NCBI GenBank assembly: GCA_038049695.1
Contig: CP142454.1
Location: forward strand, 91,328,501-91,392,500
Source: Cinnamomum chago
Lineage: Eukaryota; Streptophyta; Magnoliopsida; Laurales; Lauraceae
Length of the DNA: 64,000 nucleotides
Direction of reading: 5' to 3'
The notes under the pieces are model-generated. The model had not been told where the DNA came from. It was given only the letters and a program-made list of their open reading frames with translations, and did not search any database. Positions 12,930 through 25,697 of this stretch are shown here, piece by piece. Both the position numbers and the translations under genes were made by a program. The stretch's first letter is position 1; each line of letters opens with the position of its first letter.

Positions 12930-15509
12930 TCTTATATTGACCATTTACTTCGCTTCAACGGTAAAATAAAATTACGATTTATTGTGTGTTTATTGTGATT
13001 TGATATTATTTCATCCAATTGTTATTAACACATGTCCATCCATCATTTTGTAAACCAAGCCCCGACCCATGACCCACAATAAAGCAAAAAAGGAAAACAA
13101 GGCCAAAAAATCGGTTTTTTAAATTTCCGCTGTATCTATCCGCGGTATACCTGCAGTTTCCAGATTTCCTATTCTCAAAGAGGAGGAAAACCGGAAACTG
13201 CTAGTTTACCGCCGATTGTAGCCGCGGTAAAGCTTCAATTTCCGGTTTTCCTCCTCTCAGAGAGGAGGAAATCTGGAAAGTAACGAGTTTACCGCCGATT
13301 CCAGCAGCGGTAAAGCTGAGTGAGTGTCCAAATAAAGTCGCAAGGCCTTTCCATTTCCAACTAAAAAATAATAGAATGAAAGAAACGATAGTTGTTTTTT
13401 TCTTGCAGCGTATTTCCAGTGAACACCCATATGATATGAATAGAGAGAAAAAAAATCACACAAGCTGACTTTGGCAATTGACACATGTTGAATTCAATTT
13501 CTAGTCTTTCTAATATATGTGCTTCCCCATAAATAAAAGTAGAAATATATAAATGGTCATCAAATATCATCCCCATAATTAAAGAATAAAATCTTAGATA
13601 TCACTCTATTAAAGCAATTTGCTCCTGTCTACAACTCCATCCTTAAATCTTTCATCACTCGTAGTCCTTAATAATCATCCGTGTGATTCACTTGATAATA
13701 AATTCTTAAAAATTCAATTCCATGCAAACAGAGTGGCCTTTAAGGGAGCACATCTGGGAAAGAAAATTTAAAAGCATTGAGTGTTATCACGAATCTAATC
13801 TAGAGCAATGACAAAAAAGGTTTTGCAATCTGGTTATCAACATCTAAGCTTTATTTTTGTTGACATGCTTAGATTTGGAGACTCTCTGGACCTAACCAGA
13901 AAGCTGAACGACTGATGGAACTGGTCAAATCAAGCTCGATAACTATTTAGGACCGTAGCAAAACAACACACGTTCGCTTCCATGCACAGAAAGGCAGTGA
14001 TGTCTCGACTACTACCGCATGTTTGTACGGTTGCAAACAGAATGGTTTCGGACCGGACCGATAGTGGACTCGGACCCGTTTCTGAATAACGGTTCCGGCT
14101 GTGATTCCGGTTTTGTCTCGTAACTCGTTTAGTTGGCCCATACCCATTTCTGAATAACGGTTCCGGTTCTGAATCCGGTTTCGACTAGTAACTTGTTTAG
14201 TTGGTTCCAGACCCGGCTCCAATAGGATAACCCGGATCCGGGTCTACCTAGAGGACTGGAATCCTGTTCCAAAATTTATTCTAATTTATCTTTATTCTTC
14301 ATGTGTCCTAAAATAAGCATATCATTCAACTTATAGCAGTGCGTCAAGTCCACTACAGCTAATATTGTACGTAAAAATGTCCACAAAAAGGGAGTTAATT
14401 TCGAGGTACAATTTCCAATATCAAATGCTCATAAGCCGGGTCCACGCGTCGGAACCTATATAGACCCGGACAGGTTTATCAATCGGAACCTAAAATAGGA
14501 TCCGGACCCGGACCTGTTTATGAAGCGGGACCTAAAATAGGTTCCAGACCCGGTTTTTTACAGGTCGGAACTTCTGGGTAATCGGATACCCATTTGGCCC
14601 CTACATGTTTGCGATTATTGGCTCTTTTTTTTTTCTCCGATTGAAATGAAGGTTGTACTGGTTTCACGTACATACTCGATCGTAGATTTTAGGATCTCTG
14701 GGTTTTTATTGTAACAATTATGCACCCTGTATAGAAGAGTCAATAATTTCGTAGAACCAAAGATATATTTAGTTTGGAGATTTCTCGGGAAATTTAGGTT
14801 GTGCATGGCCATGAGATACTCAAACACATACATCCTTGTCATGGGCTGCATTCTCACTTTAGGATCAGCAAAACCGATGTTCAATGCATGAGCTAAAAAA
14901 CAAGTGAGATAAGAAAGAGAAGGTGGAACCGGATCCAGACCCGGAACCGTTTCGGAACCGATTCCTTGTCTTCGGAACCAGAACACGAACAATATCTGGG
15001 ACGGGTCTAGATCAAGGTCCGGGTCTAGGTAAAGAACGATATTAAAAAAAACATATGGTTTTTAGGAGAGATTTTAGAAAATTGAGGTAATATGTTGGTT
15101 ATCGGGTCCACGGTTCCGAACCAAGGTGGAACCGGACCCGGACCCATTTTCTTATTAGGGCATGATTAAGGACCCAAACCCGGTTTTAATGGGTCGGAAC
15201 CTCCGCGTAATCGGAGAATCGAGGACCCACTTACATCCCTAGTCGTACGCCACCTCAGCAGTGAGAGTTCATGGGTTTGAGACCTCGCATCACTGCTCCC
15301 TCCCTCCCTCATAAATATATCTATATATATTTTGGCCGAACGGGTATTCCGGCGCTCAAGCACTAAGTGCAAATAAATAAATAAATAACCCGAGAACGGT
15401 CCATCTATTAATAACTTAACCCCATACCCAAAGCACAATCCATGAGCTCAGTTACAAACAAAGAAAACACACTCCTTTTTAAGAGAGGAAATAAAAATGC
15501 TACTCTCTC
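12930..15509. repeat. Array unit 6 (5' end deleted)
   Basis: The copy starts inside the unit at tcttatattgacc. Compared with the unit 1/2 boundary, 144 bp are absent (equivalent to 2504-2647), with a 2 bp TC microhomology at the join. Around 14340-14370 it has the 'gcgtcaagtccactacagctaa' type shared with units 7 and 9, shown here only as a marker region. Confidence 0.92.
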
Positions 15510-18126
15510 ACCTTTTGATTCTACTGCATCCTAAATTTTGTTCTCTCTTATATTGACCATTTACTTCGCTTCAACGGTAAAATAAAATTACGATTTACTG
15601 TGTGTTTATTGTGATTTGATATTATTTCATCCAATTGTTATTAACACATGTCCATCCATCATTTTGTGAACCAAGCCCCGACCCGTGACCCACAATAAAG
15701 CCAAAGAAGGAAAAAAGGCCAAAAAATCGGTTTTTGAAATTTCCGCTGTATCTATCCGCGGTATACCTGCAGTTTCTAAATTTCCTACTCTCAAAGAGGA
15801 GGAAAACCGGAAACTGCCAGTTTACCGCCGATTGTAGCCGCGGTAAAGCTTCAATTTCCGGTTTTCCTCCTCTCATAGAGGAGGAAATCTGGAAAGTAAC
15901 GAGTTTACCGCCGATTCCAGCAGCGGTAAAGCTGAGTGAGTGTCCAAATAAAGTCGCAAGGCCTTTGCATTTCCAACGAAAAATTAATAGAATGAAAGAA
16001 ACGATAGTTGCTTTTTTCTTGCAGCGTATTTCCAGTGAACACCCACATGATATGAATAGAGAGAAAAAAAATCACACAAGCTGACTTTGGCAATTGACAC
16101 ATGTTGAATTCAATTTCTAGTCTTTCTAATATATGTGCTTCCCCATAAATAAAAGTAGAAATATATAAATGGTCATCAAATATCATCCCCATAATTAAAG
16201 AATAAAATCTTAGATATCACTCTATTAAAGCAATTTGCTCCTGTCTACAACTCCATCCTTAAATCTTTCATCACTCGTAGTCCTTAATGATCATCCGTGT
16301 GATTCACTTGATAATAAATTCTTAAAAATTCAATTCCATGCAAACAGAGTGGCCTTTAAGGGAGCACATCTGGGAAAGAAAATTTAAAAGCATTGAGTGT
16401 TATCACGAATCTAATCTAGAGCAATGACACAAAAGGTTTTGCAATCTTGTTATCAACATCTAAGCTTTATTTTTGTTGACATGGTTAGATTTGGAGACTC
16501 TCTGGACCTAACCAAAAAGCTGAATGACTGATGGAACTGGTCAAATCAAGCTCGATAACTATTTAGGACCGTAGCAATACAACACACGTTCGCTTCCATG
16601 CACAGAAAGGCAGTGATGTCTCGACTACTACGGCATGTTTGTACGGTTGCAAACGGAAAGGTTTCGGATCGGAACGATAGTTGACTCGGACCTGTTTCTG
16701 AATAGCGGTTCCAGCTGTGATTCCGGTTTTGTCTCGTAACTCGTTTAGTTGGCCCATACCCATTTCTGAATAACGGTTCCGGTTCTGAATCCGGTTTCGA
16801 CTCGTAACTTGTTTAGTTGGTTCCAGACCTGGCTCCAATAGGATAACCCGGATCCGGGTCTACCTAGAGGACTGGAATCCTGTACCAAAATTCATTCTAA
16901 TTTATCTTTATTCTTCATGTCTCCTAAAATAAGCATATCATTCAACCTATAGCAGTGCGTCAAGTCCACTACAGCTAATATTGTACGTAAAAATGTCCCC
17001 AAAAAGGGAGTTAATTTCGAGGTACAATTTGCAATATCAAATGCTCATAAGCCGGGTCCACGCGTCGGAACCTATATGGACCCGGACACGTTTATCAATC
17101 GGAACCTAAAATAGGATCCGGACCCGGACCCGTTTATGAAGCGGGACCCAAAATAGGTTCCAGACCCGGTTTTTTACAGGTCGGAACTTCTGGGTAATCG
17201 GATACCCATTTGGCCCCTACATGTTTGCGATAATTGGCTCTCTTTTTTTTCTCCGATTGAAATGAAGGTTCTACTGGTTTCACGTACATACTCGATCGTA
17301 GATTTTAGGATCTCTGGGTTTTTATTGTAACAATTATGCCCCCTGTATAGAAGAGTCACTAATTTCGTAGAACCAAAGATATATTTAGTTTGGAGATTTC
17401 TCGGGAAATTTAGGTTGTGCATGGCCATGAGATACTCAAACACATACATCCTTGTCATGGGCTGCATTCTCACTTTAGGATCAGCAAAACCGATGTTCAA
17501 TGCATGAGCTAAAAAACAAGTGAGATAAGAAAGAGAAGGTGGAACCGGATCCAGACCCGGAACCGTTTCGGAACCGATTCCTTGTCTTCGGAACCAGAAC
17601 ACGAACAATATCTGGGACGGGTCTAGATCAAGGTCCGGGTCTAGGTAAAGAACGATATTAAAAAAAAACATATGGTTTTTAGGAGAGATTTTAGAAAATT
17701 GAGGTAATATGTTGGTTATCGGGTCCACGGGTCCGAACCAAGGTGGAACCGGACCCGGACCCATTTTCTTATTGGGGCATGATTAAGGACCCAAACCCGG
17801 TTTTAACGGGTCGGAACCTCCGCGTAATCGGAGAATCGAGGACCCACTTACATCCCTAGTCGTACGCCACCTCAGCAGTGAGAGTTCATGGGTTTGAGAC
17901 CTCGCATCACTGCTCCCTCCCTCCCTCATAAATATATCTATATATATTTTGGCCGAACGGGTATTCCGGCGCTCAAGCACTAAGTGCAAATAAATAAATA
18001 AATAACCCGAGCACGGTCCATCTAGTAATTACTTAACCCCATACCCAAAGCCCAATCCATGAGCTCAGTTACAAACAAAGAAAATACACTCCTTTTTAAG
18101 AGAGGAAATAAAAATGCTACTCTCTC
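15510..18126. repeat. Array unit 7 (2617 bp)
   Basis: Full-length copy and first of the right-hand subgroup, which has cggtttttgaaatttccg instead of cggttttttaaatttccg. The palindrome block carries one change (cctcctctcatagaggagg). Confidence 0.95.
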
Positions 18127-20739
18127 ACCTTTTGATTCTACTGCATCCTAAATTTTGTTCTCTCTTATATTGACCATTTACTTCGCTTCAACGGTAAAAT
18201 AAAATCACGATTTATTGTGTGTTTATTGTGATTTGATATTATTTCATCCAATTGTTATTAACACATGTCCATCCATCATTTTGTGAACCAAGCCCCGACC
18301 CGTGACCCACAATAAAGCCAAAGAAGGAAAAAAGGCCAAAAAATCGGTTTTTGAAATTTTCGCTGTATCTATCCGCGGTATACCTGCAGTTTCTAAATTT
18401 CCTCCTCTCAAAGAGGAGGAAAACCGGAAACTGCCAGTTTACCGCCGATTGTAGCAGCGGTAAAGCTTCAATTTCTGGTTTTCCTCCTCTCAGAGAGGAG
18501 GAAATCTGGAAAGTAACGAGTTTACCGCCGATTCCAGCAGCGGTAAAGCTGAGTGAGTGTCCAAATAAAGTCGCAAGGCCTTTCCATTTCCAACTAAAAA
18601 TTAATAGAATGAAAGAAACGATAGTTGCTTTTTTCTTGCAGCGTATTTCCAGTGAACACCCACATGATATGAATAGAGAGAAAAAAATCACACAAGCTGA
18701 CTTTGGCAATTGACACATGTTGAATTCAATTTCTAGTCTTTCTAATATATGTGCTTCCCCATAAATAAAAGTAGAAATATATAAATGGTCATCAAATATC
18801 ATCCCCATAATTAAAGACTAAAATCTTAGATATCACTCTATTAAAGCAATTTACTCATGTCTACAACTCCATCCTTAAATCTTTCATCACTCGTAGTCCT
18901 TAATGATCATCCGTGTGATTCACTTGATAATAAATTCTTAAAAATTCAATTCCATGCAAACAGAGTGGCCTTTAAGGGAGCACATCTGGGAAAGAAAATT
19001 TAAAAGCATTGAGTGTTATCACGAATCTAATCTAGAGCAATGATATAAAAGGTTTTGCAATCTTGTTATCAACATCTAAGCTTTATTTTTGTTGACATGC
19101 TTAGATTTGGTGACTCTCTGGACCTAACCAGAAAGCTGAACGACTGATGGAACTGGTCAAATCAAGCTCGATAACTATTTAGGACCGTAGCAAAACAACA
19201 CACGTTCGCTTCCATGCACAGAAAGGCAGTGATGTCTCGACTACTACCGCATGTTTGTACGGTTGCAAACGGAATGGTTTCGGACCGGACCGATAGTGGA
19301 CTCGGACCCGTTTCTGAATAACGGTTCCGGTTGTGATTCCGGTTTTGTCTCGTAACTCGTTTAGTTGGTCCAGACCCATTTCTGAATAACGGTTCCGGTT
19401 CTGAATCCGGTTTTGACTCGTAACTTGTTTAGTTGGTTCCAGACCCGGCTCCAATAGGATAACCCGGATCCGGGTATACCTAGAGGACTGGAATCCTGTT
19501 CCAAAATTTATTCTAATTTATCTTTATTCTTCATGTCTCCTAAAATAAGCATATCATTCAACTTATAACAGTGCGTGAAGTCCCCTACCGGTGATATTGT
19601 ACGTAAAAATGTGCACAAAAAGGTAGTTAATTTTGAGTTACAATTTGCAATATCAAATGCTCATAAGCCGGGTCCACGCGTCGGAACCTATATGGACCCG
19701 GACACGTTTATCAATCGGAACCTAAAATAGGTTCCGGACTCGTTTATGAAGCGGGACCTAAAATAGGTTCTAGACCCGGTTTTTTACGGGTCGGAACTTC
19801 TGGGTAATAGGATACCCGTTTGGCCCCTACATGTTTGCGATTATAGGCTCTTTTTTTTTTCTCCGATTGCAATGAAGGTTCTACTGTTTTCACGTACATA
19901 CTCGATCGTAGATTTTAGGATCTCTGGGTTTTTATTGTAACAATTATGCACCCTGTATAGAAGAGTCAATAATTTCGTAGAACCAAAGATATATTTAGTT
20001 TGGAGATTTCTCGGGAAATTTAGGTTGTGCATGGCCATGAGATACTCAAACACATACAACCTTGTCATGGGCTGCATTCTCACTTTAGGATCAGCAAAAC
20101 CGATGTTCAATGTATGAGCTAAAAAACAAGTGAGATAAGAAAGAGAAGGTGGAACCGGATCCAGACCCGGAACCGTTTCGGAACCGATTCCTTGTCTTCG
20201 GAACCAGAACACGAACAATATATGGGACGGGTCTAGATCAAGGTCCGGGTCTAGGTAAAGAACGATATTAAAAAAAACATATGGTTTTCAGGAGAGATTT
20301 TAGAAAATTGAGGTAATATGTTGGTTATCGGGTCCACGGGTCCGAACCAAGGTGGACCCGGACCCGGACCCATTTTCTTATTGGGGCATGATTAAGGAAC
20401 CAGACCCGGTTTTAACGGGTCGGAACCTCCACGTAATCGGAGAATCGAGTACCCACTTACATCCCTAGTCGTACGCGACCTCAGCAGTAAGAGGTCATGG
20501 GTTTGAGACCTCGCATCACTGCTCCCTCCCTCCCTCCCTCATAAATATATCTATATATATTTTGGCCGAACGGGTATTCCGGCTCTCAAGCACTAAGTGC
20601 AAATAAATAAATAAATAACCCGAGCACGGTCCATCTATTAATAACTTAACCCCATACCCAAAGCCCAATCCACGAGCTCACTTACAAACAAAGAAAACAC
20701 ACTCCTTTTTAAGAGAAGAAATAAAAATGCTACTCTCTC
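18127..20739. repeat. Array unit 8 (2613 bp)
   Basis: Full-length copy. The left part belongs to the right-hand subgroup (units 7-10), while 19578-19630 matches unit 4 variants. The copy therefore looks like a mosaic. Confidence 0.95.
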
Positions 20740-23353
20740 ACCTTTTGATTCTACTGCATCCTAAATTTTTCTCTCTTATATTGACCATTTACTTCGCTTC
20801 AACGGTAAAATAAAATTACGATTTATTGTGTGTATATTGTGATTTGATATTACTTCATCCAATTGTTATTAACACATGTCCATCCATCATTTTGTGAACC
20901 AAGCCCCGAACCGTGACCCACAATAAAGCAAAAGAAGGAAAAAAAGGACAAAAAATCGGTTTTTGAAATTTCCGCTAAATCTATCCGCGGTATACCTGCA
21001 GTTTCCAGATTTCCTCCTCTCAAAGAGGAGGAAAACCGGAAACTGCCAGTTTACCGCCAATTGTTGCAGCGGCAAAGCTTCAATTTCCGGTTTTCCTCCT
21101 CTCAGAGAGGAGGAAATCTGGAAAGTAACGAGTTTACCGCCGATTCCAGCAGCGGTAAAACTGAGTGAGTGTCCAAATAAAGTCGCAAGGCCTTTCCATT
21201 TCCAACTAAAAAATAATAGAATGAAAGAAACGATAGTTGCTTTTTTCTTGCAGCGTATTTCCAGTGAACACCCATATGATATGAATAGAGAGAAAAAAAT
21301 CACACAAGCTGACTTTGGCAATTGACACATGTTGAATTCAATTTCTAGTCTTTCTAATATATGTGCTTCCCCATAAATAAAAGTAGAAATATATAAATGG
21401 TCATCAAATATCATCCCCATAATTAAAGAATAAAATCTTAGATATCACTCTATTAAAGCAATTTGCTCCTGTCTACAACTCCATCCTTAAATCTTTCATC
21501 ACTCGTAGTCCTTAATGATCATCCGTGTGATTCACTTGATAATAAATTCTTAAAAATTCAATTCCATGCAAACAGAGTGGCCTTTAAGGGAGCACATCTG
21601 GGAAAGAAAATTTAAAAGCATTGAGTGTTATCACGAATCTAATCTAGAGCAATGACACAAAAGGTTTTGCAATCTTGTTATCAACATCTAAGCTTTATTT
21701 TTGTTGACATTGTTAGATTTGGAGACTCTCTGGACCTAACCAGAAAGCTGAACGACTGATGAAACTCGTCAAATCAAGCTCGATAACTATTTAGGACCGT
21801 AGCAAAACAACACACGTTCGCTTCCATGCACAGAAAGGCAGTGATGTCTCGACTACTACGGCATGTTTGTACGGTTGCAAACGGAAAGGTTTCGGATCGG
21901 ATCGATAGTGGACTCGGACCTGTTTCTGAATAACGGTTCCAGCTGTGATTCCGGTTTTGTCTCGTAACTCGTTTAGTTGGCCCATACCCATTTCTGAATA
22001 ACGGTTCCGGTTCTGAATCCGGTTTCGACTCGTAACTTGTTTAGTTGGTTCCAGACCCGGCTCCAATAGGATAACCCGGATCCGGGTCTACCTAGAGGAC
22101 TGGAATCCTGTTCCAAAATTGATTCTAATTTATCTTTATTCTTCATGTGTCCTAAAATAAGCATATCATTCAACTTATAGCAGTGCGTCAAGTCCACTAC
22201 TGCTAATATTGTACGTAAAAATGTCCACAAAAAGGGAGTTAATTTTGAGGTACAATTTGCAATATCAAATGCTCATAAGCCGGGTCCACGCGTCGGAACC
22301 TATATGGACCCGGACCCGTTTATCAATCGGAACCTAAAATAGGATCCGGACCCGGACCCGTTTATGAAGCGGGACCTAAAATAGGTTCCAGACCCGGTTT
22401 TTTACGGGTCGGAACTTCTGGGTAATCGGATACCCATTTGGCCACTACATGTTTGCGATTATAGGCTCTTCTTTTTTTCTCCGATTGAAAAGAAGGTTCT
22501 ACTGGTTTCACATACGTACTCGATCGTAGATTTAAGGATCTCTGGGTTTTTATTGTAACAATTATGCACCCTGTATAGAAGTGTCAATAATTTCGTAGAA
22601 CCAAAGATATATTTAGTTTGGAGATTTCTCGGGAAATTTAGGTTGTGCATGGCCGTGAGATACTCAAACACATACATCCTTGTCTTGGGCTGCATTCTCA
22701 CTTTAGGATCAGCAAAACCGATGTTCAATGCATGAGCTAAAAAACAAGTGAGATAAGAAAGAGAAGGTGGAACCGGATCCAGACCCGGAACCGTTTCGGA
22801 ACCGATTCCTTGTCTTCGGAACCAGAACACGAACAATATATGGGACGGGTCTAGATCAAGGTCCGGGTCTAGGTAAAGAACGATATTAAAAAAAACATAT
22901 GGTTTTTAGGAGAGATTTTAGAAAATTGAGGTAATATGTTGGTTATCGGGTCCACGGGTCCGAACCAAGGTGGAACCGGACCCGGACCCATTTTCTTATT
23001 GGGGCATGATTAAGGACCCAGACCCGATTTTAACGGGTCGGATCCTCCGCGTAATCGGAGAATCGAGGACCCACTTACATCCTTAGTCGTACGCCACCTC
23101 AGCAGTGAGAGGTCATGGGTTTGAGACCTCGCATCACTGCTCCCTCCCTCCCTCATACATATATCTATATATATTTTGGCCGAACGGGTATTCCGGCTCT
23201 CAAGCACTAAGTGCAAATAAATAAATAAGTAACCCGAGCACGGTCCATCTGTTAATAACTTAACCCCATACCCAAAGCCCAATCCATGAGCTCAGTTACA
23301 AACAAAGAAAACACACTCCTTTTTAAGAGATGAAATAAAAATGCTATTCTCTC
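20740..23353. repeat. Array unit 9 (2614 bp)
   Basis: Full-length copy of the right-hand subgroup. Both palindrome blocks are fully symmetric here (cctcctctcaaagaggagg and cctcctctcagagaggagg). Confidence 0.95.
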
Positions 23354-24330
23354 ACCTTTTGATTCTACTGCATCCTAAATTTTGTTCTCTCTTATATTGA
23401 CCATTTACTTCGCTTCAACGGTAAAATAAAATTACGATTTATTGTGTGTTTATTGTGATTTGATATTATTTCATCCAATTGTTATTAACACATGTCCATC
23501 CATCATTTTGCGAACCAAGCCCCGACCCGTGACCCACAATAAAGCCAAAGAAGGAAAAAAGGCCAAAAAATCGGTTTTTGAAATTTCCGCTGTATCTATC
23601 TGCGGTATACCTGCAATTTCTAAATTTCCTCCTCTCAAAGAGGAGGAAAACCGGAAACTGCCAGTTTACCGCCGATTGTAGCAGCGGTAAAGCTTCAATT
23701 TCCGGTTTTCCTCCTCTCAGAGAGGAGGAAATCTGGAAAGTAACGAGTTTACCGCCGATTCCAGCAGCGGTAAAGCTGAGTGAGTGTCCAAATAAAGTCG
23801 CAAGCCCTTTCCATTTCCAACTAAAAATTAATAGAATGAAAGAAACGATAGTTGCTTTTTTTCTTGCAGCGTATTTCCAGTGAACACCCATATGATATGA
23901 ATAGATAGAAAAAAATCACACAAGCTGACTTTGGCAATTGACACATGTTGAATTCAATTTCTAGTCTTTCTAATATATGTGCTTCCCCATAAATAAAAGT
24001 AGAAATATATAAATGGTCATCAAATATCATCCCCATAATTAAAGAATAAAATCTTAGATATCACTCTATTAAAGCAATTTGCTCCTGTCTACAACTCCAT
24101 CCTTAAATCTTTCATCACTCGTAGTCCTTAATGATCATCCGTGTGATTCACTTGATAATAAATTCTTAAAAATTCAATTCCATGCAAACCGAGTGGCCTT
24201 TAAGGGAGCACATCTGGGAAAGAAAATTTAAAAGCATTGAGTGTTATCACGAATCTAATCTTGAGCAATGACACAAAAGGTTTTGCAATCTGGTTATCAA
24301 CATCTAAGCTTTATTTTTGTTGACATGCTT
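23354..24330. repeat. Array unit 10 (truncated; right edge of array)
   Basis: This copy matches the others up to tttttgttgacatgctt and then switches to unrelated sequence (tggcatagcg). In the full units the next bases are agatttggagac. This marks the right edge of the array. Confidence 0.94.
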
Positions 24331-24889
24331 TGGCATAGCGAAAATAGCGCTTCGGAATGCACGGGAGGCTGGCCTTGACACGTCCATGGTTGAGTCTACC
24401 TTTGGTGCTATTTTTGAAATTGCCACTAAATACTCAAAAGCACTTAAGGTGAACGGCTGCGAGTTATTAGAGAAGGAAGTCAGAGCTTCACGTGTTACAT
24501 ACCAAACTCGCTTAGATGAGGTGTTAACTGCATATGAAGCGGCCTATATAAAAAAGAAAACTCTTTTCAACAATTTATCTGACTATAAAATGCAGCGGGA
24601 GAAGATTTTGTCTGAAGTTTTGAGTGCAGAAATAGTGTTGCGTCGGCTAAAAGAGGATCTTGCACGTGTAGACACTTCTGTACGAAAGTTGACATATCAG
24701 GAAGAGTCAAGCTCTCGTACTCTAGCTAGCCTCACCGACGAACAAAAAGGTATTGAAGAAAAGATTATTCACATTGATGGTGAACATGCTGCGAATGAAG
24801 TCCAGGTGGAGGTAAAGACTATGTCGTTGGAAGATCTTCAAAGTCAATTTGAACATCAGCTGGAAAAGTTTAGAAGTTTACAGGTTTAA
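24331..24889 (+). pseudogene. Coiled-coil coding fragment at the array edge
   Basis: An open frame of about 186 codons begins right after the array edge. Only its apparent start codon and first few residues come from array unit 10, so the true start is missing. The protein is rich in Glu, Lys, Leu and Ser with heptad-like spacing, for example LSAEIVLRRLKEDLARVDTS and LEDLQSQFEHQLEKF, which predicts a long coiled coil. The frame ends at ttacag|gtttaaacc, and this could be an exon end with a GT donor. Similar coiled-coil tails occur in plant mobile-domain and transposon-linked proteins, but no diagnostic domain is visible, so the family is not assigned. It is likely an orphaned exon or transposon gene piece cut by the array or by the event that placed it here. 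Confidence 0.5.
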
Positions 24890-25424
24890 ACCTATATATT
24901 CTCCTTTTCGCTCATCCTCCATTATCTTCATCATTTATTTATTTTTTGACATTCATTTGCACATCATCATTTTTTTATGTGAATAAATGAAAGGAACATC
25001 ACAATCTAGAGACTAGATTCCTATTGATTTTAAGGCTCAACATTATTCTGTTATATCCCTTCATTTTTATCTTCATAGTAAATTGGACAAATGCATTTCA
25101 ACTTGGAGCCAATAATGTTACTTACACTATGTTTGAGCAACTCCCCTTCGTGTATGTCAAAAACAAAGTATACATGTCATCTCAGTTTTACTCAGAATTT
25201 ATCCACACAAGTTTGAGCTTGGCAATGGGATTGACTTCCTGACATGGTCTGAGCGATTGTTGTAAAATGTTGACTGAGTAACTCATGCTGGGGAATTTCT
25301 CTTCATACCAATTAGACAGATTGAGACAAGCTATATTCAGCTTAAAATATGTCTTTTTTTTTTATTTGGCAGCATATCTTCAAAAGCCACAGTCAAGGCT
25401 CACATGACATATTAAATTTGGAGT
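24890..25424. other. AT-rich spacer, no gene recognised
   Basis: The stretch is T-rich with only short frames. The frame at 25024-25242 has a hydrophobic start, but no homology is recognised and the base composition is that of its surroundings. Near 25195-25250 another frame reads FELGNGIDFLTWSERLL before a stop, so a decayed coding remnant is possible. Confidence 0.5.
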
Positions 25425-25680
25425 CTCGATCTCTGAAGCATAGTGTCAAAACTTTTGAGGTTCTGAGACTTAACAACATGTTGCAAACTTTGAGGCTTGG
25501 TATCAAAACATTAAATGTTCTGAGGCTTGATATCAAAGTTTGAAATATCATGAACTTCGAGGCATGATATCGAAACTTTTAAATATTCCGAGGCTTGGTG
25601 TCGAGGTCCAAAACTTTTTGGTTTTCGAGGCATTATATCGAGACTTCTATGACTTGAGGCATCATATCGAAAATCAAAGA
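25425..25680. repeat. Degenerate short repeat around gaggcatgatatcgaaac
   Basis: Variants of gaggcttgatatcaaaac or gaggcatgatatcgaaac recur about every 35-50 bp between 25425 and 25680, for example gaggcttggtatcaaaac, gaggcatgatatcgaaac, gaggcattatatcgagac and gaggcatcatatcgaaa. Copies differ from each other, which points to an old array. It lies just beyond the 3' end of the minus-strand integrase and could be the untranslated region or LTR edge of that element. Confidence 0.6.
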
Positions 25681-25697
25681 TGATAAGAGACATGTTT

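Larger units (their letters stand above)
1..24330. repeat. Tandem array of a ~2.6 kb unit (9 copies plus a partial tenth)
   Basis: The same sequence recurs head to tail. Unit starts, anchored on accttttgattctactgcat, fall at 1, 2612, 5214, 7817, 10421, 15510, 18127, 20740 and 23354; one start, near 12930, is lost in a deletion. Period is 2602-2617 bp and copies are almost identical by eye. Landmarks in order are: a nested palindrome near unit position 265-422, a GC-rich pair of ~68 bp direct repeats near 1181-1316, stretches rich in accggacccggaccc-like words, and a segment with a tRNA B-box-like word near 2376. Short ORFs of 70-196 codons recur on both strands. They overlap each other, lack recognisable domains, and change length between copies, so I do not call them genes. 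I saw no primer-binding site, polypurine tract or transposase. The unit could be a long satellite or an amplified non-autonomous transposon; I do not recognise the family. Confidence 0.97.

Noticed and set aside
1055..24036. Recurring ORFs of 71-196 codons on both strands in every array unit
   Set aside because: They overlap on opposite strands, fuse or split between copies, and translate the repeat's low-complexity words. Their recurrence follows from recent duplication. A Ka/Ks test across units would be decisive; a ratio near 1 would support rejection.
1..24330. CRISPR-like or simple satellite interpretation of the array
   Set aside because: The unit is 2.6 kb of complex sequence with no spacer-repeat pattern, and the surroundings are a plant nuclear genome.
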